A stretch of 64,000 nt of DNA, from the NCBI GenBank assembly GCA_016859345.1, contig CM029115.1, positions 14,048,001-14,112,000 of the forward strand, read 5' to 3'. The position numbers and the translations under genes were made by a program. The DNA comes from Istiophorus platypterus. Lineage: Eukaryota; Chordata; Actinopteri; Istiophoriformes; Istiophoridae. Below, one piece after another: positions 24,501-37,224 of this stretch. Position 1 is the first letter of the stretch. Every line of letters begins with the position of its first letter. Below the pieces are notes generated by a model, which did no database searches, was not told the origin of the DNA, and worked only from the letters and a program-made list of their open reading frames with translations.

Positions 24501-27500
24501 ATTTTGGATGAATCATTAACTAACCAACAAGGCTTCCACTTGCATGTAGGAGTACTGGCTACAGATAGTAGCCAAGAGATCAGCAGCCATCAGACAGGAC
24601 AGAAGATTAAGAAAATACAGTATATCTGCTGGCCAACCATGGCCATATGGGGAAATTAAAGGTTACTCTTGAAGACAATTAAAAAACAATTATAAGCAAG
24701 AGATCAGTTCAAACCACAGGAAAGTCATCATTTGATTGTGTGATTAGAGCTGACAGAGACTCAGCATTTGATCATCTCACTAAATTCTTATTTGACCCAG
24801 AGGCTGATCACATGTCGTCCCTGTTTTTAATAATGCACTACTGAACTGACAAAGCTCCTGTTCAGATGGCACTTAGGCATTTGGTTACTGAAGCAAGACC
24901 CTGCTGTTTGTTTGTTGCTGTTCAAAGAAGTGCTGTCTTTTTCCTAACCTACAACCCTCACTGCTTACGCTGATCTGCCAGCATTGCTGATTCATGTGTC
25001 ACTACATTACACATATACAATAAAGTTTTGTTAATCCTAACTATGTGTGTCTATAATTCATAACAGCTACTTAAGGGGGTACTGGATGTAGTGCTGAGTA
25101 CTGTAGTAATAAAAATATTAGTAGTCCTAATGACATGATCATGGTTATTTTTTCATATGTTATATAGCCCCTCCAGAGCCACAGAATACTTTACATAACT
25201 GTTTTTACAGGTTGAATAGTAGTCCTTGTGATGACTTAACTGAACTTAATGTGTAAAATCGGTGAAGTGTTGCTTTAAGAAATTGTAGATATCCACTGGA
25301 TCATCAAGTGACCTGCACACTTATTCATTCTTGTTTAGATATTTAAAATTAAACAAAGATATGTACTTGTAGCACAATGGTCTTTCAAGGCTTGATGCTT
25401 ACCATCTGTAGCTATGTTGTCCACTGGGAGGTTATGAATATGAGCCATGTAGCCAATAGCTGAGAAGATCACAAAGCCAGCCAGGATACTAGTGAATGAG
25501 TTGGCACATGTGACAATCAGAGCATCCCTGGGAAAGAAAGAGGACAAAATAAATCATTTTATTCAATTCTAGTATTCAAGGAACTCAGAAAAATAGTTAC
25601 TGGATTATGGAACATCTATCTGATCATCAAAGTAATTGTTTGAAGTTTTTTACTAGATCACTAAGCAATCACGTTGCCAGAAACAATTGTAAAAACTAGA
25701 AATAAAAGTAAAAACTGTCTCTAAATTAACTTCAACAGTGTCTTCATCTAAACCACCAAATTGTCTTTTAGACCTAATTTTAACTGGGCTGTCCAAGGAT
25801 GCTTTACCTTTAATAAACTTTTCCATATTAAATCTGATCAATTTATCTTTATCAACAGGCTACATATCACAGGCTTTTAAGGTTGCAGTAATTAAACCTC
25901 TAATTAAAATGCCTACTTCTAATCCAGATGTTTTAGCCAAATATAGACCTATATCTGACCACTTTATTTCATTTATTTCTAAAATCCTTGAAAAAGCCAC
26001 CGCAAACCACATATGTGATTATTTGCATGGGACTGGTATGTCTGAAGGTCGTAAATCAGGATTTCTCTCATGGCAATGGACTTGTCTCTATACTTGTCCT
26101 GCTAGATCTTAGTGCTTTGACACCATCAATCACAAGATTTTATAATTGAGATAGGAACATGTCATTGGGATTAAAGGAACTGCAACTGGCTGCATTTGAC
26201 TTTAAGTCAAAATTATGGGATGGATCCCAGTGTGTTTATGTTAATAATGACTTTTCCATGCACATGATAGTTACGTCACAGAGTTCCGCAGAGTCCTGTG
26301 CTAGGACCGATACTTTTCACCCTATATATGCTTGCTTTAAGCAATATTATCAGGAAGCCACACATAAATTTGCATGCAGATCTGCTTTGCAGATAACACC
26401 TGGCTGTATTTATCTATGAAACCAGATGAAACTAATCTAGAAGTCAAACTTCAGGCATGCCTTAGAGTCATAATGGCCTGGATGGCATGTTTTTTTCACC
26501 TCTAAATTCAGAAAAAAATTAAGTTATGTACTTGGCGCTAAACACCTCAGAAAAAAAAAATATATAATCATATAGTCACTTTGGATAACATGATCTTGGC
26601 CTCACACATAAAACAAGTCTCTAGGAAAGCCTTCTTTCACCTGCACACTGTTTGAACAATAAGAAACATCCTGTCTCAAAAAGGATGCCAAAAAACTACT
26701 TCACCCCTAAACTGTATCTAAACTTGACTACTGTGATTCCTTATTATCCCGATGCAGACCCCTATTACCCTACTAGAGCACTGCACTCCCAGAGAGCGGG
26801 CTTCCATGTGGTTCCCAGAGTTTCCAAAAATAGAATGGAAGGCAGTGCCTTCAGATATCAGGCATTTCTTCTGTGGAACTATCTCCCAGTTTGGGTTCTG
26901 GGAGGCAGACATTAACAGAGTAGGCTTAAAGTCTTCCTTTTTAATAAAGTTTAGGGTTGGCCCGGGTGAGCCCTGAAACTTCCCTTAGGATTTTTCACTA
27001 CTACTGAACACTCATCATCATCATTATAAATTGTAATATAATTATGATTATGATTATCATTGTGATTCTGATTAATCAGTGCTGCTATCATTACTGCTGT
27101 TATTATCACAACCCTATTACCATTATAATAACCAGTTCAATATTGCTTGAATACAATAGTATGTATGGATGCGCTTGGTCTCTCTCTCTTATTTTTCTCC
27201 CTCTCAATTCTCTTTTCTCCTCTCTTACTCATTTCTCTCCTCTCATCCCAAACAGTTGAGGCAGACAGCTGTTCTATAAGAGGTTTCTTACAGTTAAAAG
27301 GGAGTTTTTCCTCGCTCCACTGTTACCATGTGTTGGTTCATGGTGGCAACAACCATATGTAATAAAGTCAACCGAGAGCATCACTGTTCATCTAACAACA
27401 CACTCTACAGTGGATGGTTGTGGAATTGTTTATGATAAAAGGTCAATATGATATTTTTTATGTATTGTATTTGTAATTGAAATACATTTTATTTTGAAGG

Positions 27501-30500
27501 TGGCCTAAAATCTATAGAGAGAAACAAAAAGAAAACAGTTATCAGCATTGATAAGATGGTACTATTTGTCTTGTTATGTAACGAATTTGGTGCTAACAAA
27601 AAAAAAAAACAAACCAAAAAGAAAACCCAAAACACATATTTTGGCTCTCAAGTCAAAGACATAGTACATTTTTTTCAAACAGAATATTCAATCTTTACCT
27701 GAGGATGTTGTTATTGAACTTGTTGTAACTAGCCATTGATATCATGGAGCCAAATGCTATTCCAATGGAGTTAAACACCTGGGCAGCCGCATTAACCCAA
27801 ACCTATGATGGAGATAAAGAAGAGCATGGAAATTAATTTAAGTATTGTTTGATAATTGAATTTTTCTCAGGCGGCAACAAAACATTTTCTGCCAAAGTTT
27901 GAAGAGCCCTTGTTCTATCACATGAAAGATTTCTGTTATTGTGTTTTTATCTGTTTTTCTTACTTGCCTGCACCTATATATTATTATATTAAATATTAAA
28001 ACTTACAGAGAAATACCCAAGATCTGACATGATGCTTTAAAATGTACATGTGTTCTTTTTCAGTGCACAGAATAACTGATGTTTACAGTTACAGTACTAC
28101 ACCTCAATTGAACTATTCTCACTGCAGTAGGTATTCAGCTTACTAATTCTTGTGCTAATAAGGGGTCAAGAGAGACCCAGCTATAACCAGACAAGACTAT
28201 TCTGGGAGATTTGAAGCTCCTGCTCTGGATTTCATTTAATATCAAAAGGAAACTATCACTCTAGTTTATCTTCTTGTCCTCAAAATTTATTCTGGCATTT
28301 GTCCCTAAAGTCTTCAAAGTAAAATTTTCCACTGCTTAATGTGCACTGAGAACAACCTAAGCAGGGTTGAGTGAGTTCATTTCTGAAATGACCCTTTTTT
28401 CTCTTGCAGTTCTGGCTTTTCTGGGTTTGAACCTTGAGCAAACACAAAGCCAACATTTTGAAAACAGAGACTGTGGTCTAAGAAAATTAATAATATAATT
28501 AATGATACACAGTCAAGTTGAATATGGGATTCATCATTTGTCAAGCACTAATAGGGGAGATAATAATTAATTTGAACATCTAAAAGTTGTTTTTTACTAA
28601 GTGGCACCAATGTATTACCAAGATCCTGAGGATCAGGATTAGTAGTGTCTGTTATTCATTCATTAATAGTCTCACCTTTACTTCAAACAGTTTGCTCCAG
28701 ACTGGTGTCACAAAGTAGAGGATACCATTTTTGGCTCCAGGAAGCTGCACATTATTGATGAGCAGGGCAAACAGGATGAAGTATGGAAATACAGCGGTGA
28801 AATACACAACCTGCGTGACACAAACAATCAAAAGCAAAAATTGATCAATGTGTTGCGAGTGCAAATGCCAATACATGGGCTGAGGAATGCTGCTTCACGA
28901 AACCAGGTATCAAAAGACAGATGCTCTTTGGATCCGAGGACTATCATTACACCAAAAAAATGAGAGAGGTTGTACTTGTGCTTTGCCAACCAAAAAAATA
29001 CCAAGGGACACTGCTTTGCAAAAATTAAAAAGCCTTTCAACCTTTCACCTACTCTTTTCAGTCCTCATCAGGGCATGTACAAAAAAGTAGCATCTCACAG
29101 TTAAACTGATATCAGCTGCCACTCAGAGTAGCACCAGATGCAGTCAAGAAAGTGAGTTAGATGTGGTACTGTTTTCAGTCGCACCATTAAAGATGATGTG
29201 TTTCTTACTTTCAATAAATATCTCAGTATGGTCTACAAGACACAAGACAAGTTTATTTAATCAATTCCAGAGGATGAATTACTGGATAGAATTTAACATG
29301 ACATTTTAGGAAGAAAAGGGCATATTGATAGATTGTCAAAATTCAAAGCCCTTCTTTCTTTCATTTGATCAAGTCCTGATTCTGAGTTTTCTGAGCAAAC
29401 AACAAATGTTTGTTTTGCATCTGAAACATGTCTTGTGTCACTAAACTATATCTGTCTTTTCCCTGAGCAGCAACAAAAGTATCCCACACACTGAGGAATA
29501 CAGCGCATAACAGGTGTATTCTAAAAAAAAATTCAGAATTATAAATATATTTTTGATTTAATTTGAAGAAAAAATAGCAGACTATACTTACAGACTATAC
29601 ACTATATATCTTTTATCCTATAAACCTCCTTTTCCTATTGCATTAACTGTGACAAGATTCCAGAGGGGTTCAAATAATTATTTAAAATAATTTAATTGAA
29701 AAAATCTGAAAGAATAAAAAAAAAAAAACGAACAGTGAAAATAAGTCATCATGATCACCACTATGCATAGACACATAGAGGTGCAGCATTATTCTGACCT
29801 TGCCAGTGGATTTGACTCCTTTAAATATGCATAAATACACGATGAGCCAGGAAATAAGGAGATAGCCAAAGAGTTCCCAGCGAAGGCCACCAACTTCTTC
29901 AATGCCATCAGTCTTCTGCAGGAGCCTGCGACTGGAAAATGGAAAAAAGAAGAAGGAAAATACAAATGATTGCGATTCCTGCTACATAATCCTTAAAGCC
30001 ACTGAAAACTTGATTTAAAATTTTAGATATATCTCAAATGCCCATGTCTAAATTATTTCAGTTTATGATGGGAAAAGACCTAATTTTTAAGAAATACTTG
30101 TTTAATACATAAAAACTAAGCTAATCTGCATCATCAGGATTGTATGGATGATGTTTGATCAGATTTGATTGACAGGGACCAAAAATAACCAAACAATCCC
30201 GCAACAATTTTTTTAACAAATTCTGTTTCATATCTTTGTGTTCAAAATTATGTGGTATCACACTTTTCCAGCTTAGCCCCACAGGTAGAATAAAATGAAT
30301 ACAAAAACCCCACATATGAAAATAACCAAAACTCTGGGAGAAAACTGTGTATTCATGTAAGACCCACATCTTTCCATTGTAAAAAGATGATTTCAAATGT
30401 AGTTTTTCAGGGCCTTTAAGAAAAACACCATATGATTTTAGTGAGAGCTGTTTCTTCTACTGGAATAATGCTATAAATAATTTAAATACATAGATAGAAT

Positions 30501-33500
30501 ATATTTCTTTAGTTAAAAATGCAGGTGACTTTTCTCACTCAAAGAACTGTTGACTGGCAGACTGCAGATGGGTGGCATTGCCGGGAAAACCACTGGAACA
30601 GGTTTCGTTGTTATTCCAAGTGTTGTTGCAGGAATTCCAGGGAAGGGTCGCTCCAAAAGAGTTGAAGAAATAATATAGTGCCCAGCTCATGAGCACATTG
30701 TAGTATGTGGAGAACACAGAGGAGATAACAACTGTGGCCAGACCAACACCTGCAGAGTGACATGCAGTGGGGAAAGGAATACAAAGTGAGAGACAACTCT
30801 GCAGAAGTTTTGCCATCAGTAGGGGAAAAAACTTTGCACTTTACTTCTGAAAACTGTTATAAAAGCCCTGTCAAACCCCATATTTTGCTAGTGTCAATTA
30901 TATGACCTCTAAACACCTGAACACCTTTGGTTACATCATCTACCAGAAAGAGAAAGAGAGATTTGGAGAGAAGGCTAGAAGGAGGAACATTCCCAGACTA
31001 AACAAGAGAGAGGGAAGGAAGATCCTCCAGCTGATAAAGACGCGTGCCTTTTTTGAAAATCATGGAGGAAAGCCAAGGACCCATGGAACTAGATCAAGGT
31101 AAGACTCAGGATAGACTCAGAAAGCAAGGGTGAGCTTCTTCCAAGACCCCTTCAAGTACGCCTGTATGAGACCTTTTTAAGGAAAAGAAGACCGGAACAC
31201 TGCAGACCACTGAGCAGGAGCTTGAGGAATACATGAAAGACCAGGTAAGTGACAGCCAAAAGGTTAGCCCCCCCGAGATAGAAGGGGACATACCTTGCAC
31301 ATCGAAGCCATCTTCACAGTTTGACACCACTCATCCCAGATGGTCTGAGTTCAAACAGGTGGATGGAAATGTGGAAGGGAAGATATTCTTCCCAGTGGTG
31401 GCAAAATGACCTACTACCTCCAGACAAACAACTGCATTGACACCGGTTGTCAGAAGGGAGGCATCCCAGGGTTTCCTGGCAAATCAGACCTCTATATAAT
31501 TGGTTGGATCATGTAAATACCATCAGGTCTGTCCTCCTTCTTCCATATACCACAATGCATCCATAGCCTTGTCGCAAACTACTTTAACACCTTCCATATC
31601 TGCTACACAACCAAGGACATCTCAATTGACTGGAACCAGCTGGAAAGAGGGAGAGTAATGGATTGTTCTATCTCTCCCATCATTCCACGGCAGCATTTGA
31701 GATCATTCTAACTGATGGAAGATAGATGGTCTGAGGAGTCAGATCACATTCAAGGTCTAGTGTTACCACTTCACCTTATACCAAAATCTGATGTGGCCCC
31801 CTGAACCTGTGCACCATCACCTCAACAACAGCTTTGAAGAAGCCAAAAACTACATCAGTAAAATGACTGGGCCTTCCTCAATGTCGCTCCAACATGGCAC
31901 TGTTTAGGAGAAACACCCTAACGTTTCCACATAACTCCATTAAGTGGGGTTACAATCTGGAGAAGGTGGGGCTATTGTTTGAGCAGAGAGAATCACCTGA
32001 CCTGTCTGTCCAAAACACCAAGGGTCCAATGTTAACACAGGTTGCAAGTGGATGGTGATCCAGACAGTCGACCAGGCCCTCTGTCACCCAAAGGTGTGGA
32101 ACTCGAAGCTGAAGTTCCCACCAGTGATCACCACACCTTCCCTATGTCCAGATATTGTGTTCCAGTCCACTTCTACTAAGATGGTCATTATGGCTGAGTT
32201 GACTGTTCTACTGGAGGAGGGAATGGTGGCTGTTTTCGAGAGGAATAAGGAAAAGTGCAAAGCGCTGTCAGTTGTGTGCTTGCAAAAAGGATGGAGAGCA
32301 TTCACCTATCCAGTTGAAGTGGGTTGCAGAGGTTACACTAGAACGTCAAACCAATGGTTCCTGAAATCTCTTGGGTTCACAGGCTACAGGATGAGGATGG
32401 TTCTAAAAGACTTGGCAGAGGAGGCAGAATAAGGGATCTTCTGGTTTTGGCTTTGAAGAAAGATAGAAAACAGAGAAGGGCCAGTATCACGAGGTTATTT
32501 ATTATCAGTGGTGGCCAAGGTGAAATCAAGCCATCTCAGCCACAGATATAAGGCGTTCCCGGAGCCATGGGTTAGAAATTCCACAGTGTCATTTGGCTGA
32601 TGGCGAATGTAACATGATCTTGATCAGAGTGAGTAAAGGTGAGATACAAGTGCTCCAACAGAGGTAAATTATTCAGTCTCTCAACACCTGTGGTATGAGC
32701 TGTGTGTCTAGTTTCAGGTTGTGTGTGTATGCGTCTGCGTGCATGTGAATTTCTAGTTTTTTTCCATCTCCTCCACAGGAAATTCAGAGCAATGATTCAG
32801 CTAAACAACCTGGCCACACCTGCTCAATGACACTTCAGTAATGTGGACAAGTTTAAACCTTGATCCTTTTAAATAAAGGAAGGCCACCAATGAATTATTC
32901 TGGATAGAATATTTTCACATCATTTTCTTCTTCTATCATTTCTGGGAAAAGAGAACTACTTTTTGTACTATCTGACACAACAAAAGAACTGCAAAATTTT
33001 ATATTCTCGTTCTTCCTCACCCTTGAAATTCACTTATTCATTTCCTTGCACAGAATTTGATGAGAAGATTGTTACCCTTCTCGCATGTCTTGTGAATACA
33101 GTCTGTAACTGGAGCTAGCAGCCAGTTAGCTTAGCTTAGCAGCAAGACTGCAGAAAGGGAAATAGGTAGCCTGCCTAAGTCCAAAGGTAATAAAAAATCA
33201 TTGGCAGCCTCTCTAAATTGCTTAAAACATTTAGACATTACATCTTGTTTGTTTAATCTATTCAAAAACTCGGGGGAAAATAGAAATAAATATTCTTTTG
33301 CCATTCTACAGGGGATATGGACTTGACTATTTCTCAGCCAGGACCAGTAACTTTTCTGGAGTCCCGGTGGCCAAGCAACCAGTCCATACAAAGAAACCTA
33401 ACTTTGCTCCAACTACATATTTATTGAATATACATCAGAGCAGCAACAAACTTCTCATCTCACTTTCAACAAGAAAGCAAATAAACAAATTTCCAAAACT

Positions 33501-36500
33501 AACATGCTTTTTCCTGTTTCTGATCTTTTTCAATGAGCTGCTACCTTTGTTATGTTTGACATTTAAGAATGAATTAGTATCTGCTCAAGAATCTCTGTCT
33601 TTGACTTAAGTGTCAATCTGCTGGTTTTCAGGGCTAAATAAAAACTTTGCCTCCTGAAAACATTTTTTGTACTTGTTGTGGAAAGGCTGGAATGCCATGC
33701 ACCACTGGATCCAATGTCAGTGGTTGAATTGAAGGAAAAGGCAGCTGAAAAACAGCTCTGAGTCAACATAATGACAGAGGTAAAGGAAGCCCCCTCTGAG
33801 CTCTAGGATCAGCTAGAACCACTCGGTATGGTCCATGCTAAGCACTCCTTTCTTTGTTATTGCCTGTTTGCCTCTTTCACTCTACACATCTAGCTTACAT
33901 GGTTGACTGCTCCACTGGTACACCAGACAAACTCTAAGTTGTGTAGTGATGTGGCACTTTAAACTGCCAAAACATATCAGTCTGCTGGACCCAAAAACAA
34001 GGCAGAGCAGACAAAGATGGAGGAAATCAGTTTGAGCTATCAATTTCTTTCTCCAGTTCTTTGCTCATTACCAAGTCATGCCTCACCTGTCCACTAGATG
34101 CCCTCAGTGAGAGAAAGTAGACAATCAACAAAGAGTGGCAGAAAATTTAACCAGTAAAATTTCATATGCTATGATTAAACCCTCAGCTGGAAATTTAACA
34201 TGAGCATTTCTGTTGATTTCATGATCGATATTTGTGGGCATCTAAATCACTGATCACAGGTACATCACAGAAAACTGTACTTGAGTTGCATAGGGAAATC
34301 ATTCAAAAGAACATACAGAAAAAAACTACCTGCTTTTGGCCCTTGTTTAGCACAGAGCAATAACCAGGAAGAAATGAGCGATAAATCAAGTGAAGGACCC
34401 ATACGTTTTGACCGGGTAGATAATCTCTGTCTTTAAGGAGATAAGAAAACTATGGAGAAAAATCTTAAGTTAGAACAAGACAGACAGCATTTTCAATTCA
34501 CACCCAAAAGTACTGATTGTTGATGGTTGGGCTCTTGTTTGATTTTGACAGTGATTCGTTTTATCAGCTGCCAAGTGACTGTCGGTGCACTCTGAGTCCA
34601 CACATCCCAGCAGATTCACATTTAATTTCCATTTTTGCAAATACCCCCTGATGTATGGAATTTTATTTCATGAACACTTTAAGCCATTAAACAAACAATC
34701 CTATATACTAATCCACGATTTGCCAAATGTTTACAATATTTTTAAACAACTAATGTAGACTGTAAGAGCACACCTTTACTCACCCTCATTTGATTTAATT
34801 ATCATTCAAATATGCAGAATTTAAGAATACTGGTTCTTGTTTGAACCATTTGATCATTTCTTTGCTTTGAATTTCAAATACAATGAATCCCAGAGAATAT
34901 TCTATTGAAGAGATAAAAAGCTCATATAAGAAACTGTTTATAACGATTGTCAATTTTCTAAAACAAGTTCTCATCCATCAACATGTGAAAACAATTTGTT
35001 CATCAAACATAAATACAAAAAAATATATTTTTTTCAAATGCATTAAACACAAAATGACAGATGATCATGGGATAAATTTGCATAATTTTTTTTAATAATA
35101 AAAAAAAAAATCAAATCCCAATTGCAAGGTGTAAAAAGACATAACCTATTACACACAGAAAATGTTTTATCAATTACTCTATGACAAGTTCATTCAGTGG
35201 CTAGTCAGTTTAAAATGAATATAGATTTGTATTTCTCTGAAGATTTCAGTACTTATGCAAGATGTGAAACAGAGGAGAAATATGACATTGCTTCACTTAA
35301 GCATTATGTTATGTAATTAGATGTATATTTTGTTGTGCAGGACATTTGCAGGACATTTTCACACAAGCTGAAAAATTGCAGAGGTTTATGAATCATACCT
35401 GCTTTTTAGCTTTCTGTCAATTTATCCATATACCACCAGAACACGCCTTGGGTTGAGGGGGAGTCATTTCTGCACCAACTTTACATACATGACTGGGCAC
35501 GATTTAACTGCATTCCTCCCTTAAAGAAGGCTCTACTTTACTCAAGACATTGATAAAATAAATATTAATAGATTCTGTTAATTTTACTTTAGCTACTTTA
35601 GCATTTTTTTTCTTATTTCCTGTTTTCTACACTATTCAGCTGTACATGTTGTTCCTCAAATAAATATATTTTCTGACTAGCTATGGCAATGACCTCTTCT
35701 GCCCATGGAGATAAGTAAACTTGTGTTTAATCTTGTATTTTCCATTTTCTTTTTCACTTATAACAAAAGTTAAATACAACTGCATTTAGAAGTGAGCACA
35801 ACAGGCACACATACATAAATGTCCTGGGCATTTATAAGTATGTTCCAATAGTGGAAGAAAAAACTGTCTTTGTTAATGAAGGAAAATCCCTCAGATGTTC
35901 ATCCCAATCACATGAGAGGAAACATTGGCCAGGACAGTCACTCACCTTTTAACAAAGGACAAATTTTGGCGATAGCATGCACTGGCCCTAAACGAGTGTA
36001 CTGCCCGATGGCAAACTCCATGAAGAGCAGAGGAATGCCACACAGGAGCACCATGGTGAGATAAGGGACCATGAAGGCACCTGTATCAGAATAACAGAAA
36101 AGATCAGTGAGCAGCTGATACACTGAGTATCTCCTGAGTATATCAAGCACTGTACATAAAATGCAGCCACAAGGGAAAAATATAATAAAAAAATGAATAT
36201 GATGTGTCAGCAGCTGTTTCATTCATACTTACTGTATAAAAGGTTTTTACTTGTTACCTTATGACTCCATAACTGGTCAATATATAATTAAATACTGCAG
36301 CACAAATGAGTACCCCTGAGGTTATGTCTTGGTAGAAAGTAATTTTGGGTGTGTCAGGTTTTGAGAACACATAGCAGACATTTTCTGTGTACTGACCTTG
36401 CTGTGTCTTTTTAGATAGACATTCCTTTAATCAGAAAAAAAACACATCCCATGGGCTGTTTAACCCTGAAGTCAGGAGGAATGCTCAGATCTGGAAAAGT

Positions 36501-37224
36501 ATCATTTATGAATGGCTTTCTTTTATTATACAGTAACTGCAGGCGTGGTGGCTTATTAGTGCCCAACCGAATAAAAAAAAAAAACCCCACCCTGTCAATT
36601 CAGGGAGAATTAAACTTATCAAGTCCAGAAACTCTTGCTTAACAATAGCTATACAGTTAAGATGCTGATGCTTGCTGAGTCATCCTTACATCACAGAAAA
36701 ATCATGGGGGGGGGGGCTACTCTAAAATTAAAAGGAAGTGTCAATGTGATTGAACCCTCCCCAGTATGTCCAGGGATTTGTTCCAGCCACCCAAAGCAAA
36801 AAAAAAATAGTACTTTCCCTCCTTTCCAAATAATTAACAAGTACAAGTGAAGTTAAAATACCCATACCCGGCTGATGCGGGCTGTTTTTTAGTGGCTATT
36901 GTTTGAATTTTGTCGCTTTTACAGTGGCACCACCCTCGAGAAGCCATTATGCAAATATGCAATGGTAAAAAATTATGTCTGCCACCATGCTGGCATTCTT
37001 CCTCTTAAGACAATCTCACCTCCACCGCTTCTGTAGCACAGGTAGGGAAACCTCCAGACGTTGCCCAGTCCCACCGCGTAGCCCACCGTCGCCAGGATGA
37101 ACTCCAGCCGCCCGCTCCATGTGGGTCTCTGAGCCTCTGCAGCCGCGGTCCTCTCGGGGATCACTTTGCGATCCAGCGGTTTCAGAGCATAATCCCCCCT
37201 CAAATTATCGGCACCGGCTTCCAT
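21549..37224 (-). CDS. SLC6-family Na+/Cl- coupled transporter, complete, 13 coding exons, 594 aa
   Basis: Coding exons in transcript order: 37224-37020, 36080-35946, 30749-30539, 29931-29799, 28810-28676, 27802-27699, 25527-25403, 23940-23828, 22939-22799, 22645-22546, 22336-22236, 22125-21958, 21662-21549. They total 1785 nt with every junction in phase and GT/AG ends. The start is the first ATG of the exon coding the N-terminus; the stop is TGA at 21551-21549. The protein shows the neurotransmitter/amino-acid:Na+ symporter plan of 12 membrane segments. TM1 carries GYAVGLGNVWRFPY (48-61), with Gly52 where monoamine carriers have Asp and Arg58 as outer-gate Arg, paired with Asp444 in TM10. 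The inner-gate pair is Arg33/Trp36. Extracellular loop 2 has Cys154/Cys164 and sequons at Asn155, Asn161 and Asn171. KGVKSTGK ends exon 4, and LDSQF lies in TM8. Gly52 argues for an amino-acid- or GABA-like substrate, not a monoamine. TM6 reads QVFNSIG, with Asn284 at the usual aromatic substrate-site position. Family membership is secure; the paralogue and substrate are not. Length is typical (about 600 aa), with a short C-terminal tail. Confidence 0.93.
21765..21935. repeat. Dispersed GCTAATGTTAGCA-type teleost repeat, copy 1
   Basis: Shares ATGGTGAACATTA, TTAGCATTGTCATTGT and TGCATGCTAATTTTAGCA-like blocks with the copy near 23.3 kb, in the same orientation. It belongs to a short family that is common in fish introns. 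It sits in SLC6 intron 12, about 25 bases from the splice donor of exon 12. Confidence 0.6.
23255..23358. repeat. Dispersed GCTAATGTTAGCA-type teleost repeat, copy 2
   Basis: Carries GAACATGGTGAACATTACC, CTAAACATC and TGACATTGTCACTGTGTGAA in the same order as the copy at 21.8 kb. It lies in SLC6 intron 8. Confidence 0.6.
25700..27360 (+). mobile_element. L2/Rex1-type LINE relic in SLC6 intron 6, antisense to the gene
   Basis: A long open stretch at 25738-26112 reads LINLSLSTGYISQAFKVAVI, then LIKMPTSNPDVLAKYRPIS and SKILEKATANHICDYL: the fingers region of the fish L2/Rex1-like reverse transcriptase. Downstream pieces include VLGPILF-like sequence near 26.3 kb, a catalytic box altered to FADN at 26386-26397, and LYLSMKPDET. 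The 3' part has the common tail with GGTTTCTTACAGTTAAAAGG (27280-27299) and GGAGTTTTTCC. Frames shift several times, so it is inactive. It occupies most of the 2.2-kb intron between SLC6 coding exons 6 and 7. Confidence 0.83.
30920..32580 (+). mobile_element. R2/NeSL-type retrotransposon relic with endonuclease end, in SLC6 intron 2
   Basis: The left end codes a basic block (RRRNIPRLNKREGRKILQLI) like the region before the RT of R2-type elements. The middle is scrambled and deleted, with fragments such as TEQELEEYMKDQ, QFDTTHPRW and MALFRRNTL. The right end has a clean 126-codon frame (32052-32432) with KLKFPPVITTPSLCPDIVFQ, then MAELTV and YPVEVGCRGY, the restriction-like endonuclease domain and C-terminus of this family. 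Total length of 1.65 kb against about 4 kb for full elements means heavy internal deletion. It differs in sequence type from the copy at 4.8 kb. It lies antisense to the host transporter gene. Confidence 0.78.
33055..33510. repeat. Dispersed teleost repeat with AGCTTAGC palindromic core
   Basis: This has the layout of a very common short repeat of percomorph genomes. It starts GATGAGAAGAT, followed by CCAGTTAGCTTAGCTTAGCA near 33.12 kb, a CTTGTTTGTTTAATCTATTC block near 33.24 kb, the CAGGGGATATGGACTTGACT region, and a closing CAAGAAAGCAAATAAAC near 33.47 kb. It has no coding capacity and lies in SLC6 intron 2. The overlapping open frames here are chance. Confidence 0.65.

Noticed and set aside
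33131..33609. Open frames over the AGCTTAGC repeat
   Set aside because: The DNA matches a non-coding dispersed fish repeat.
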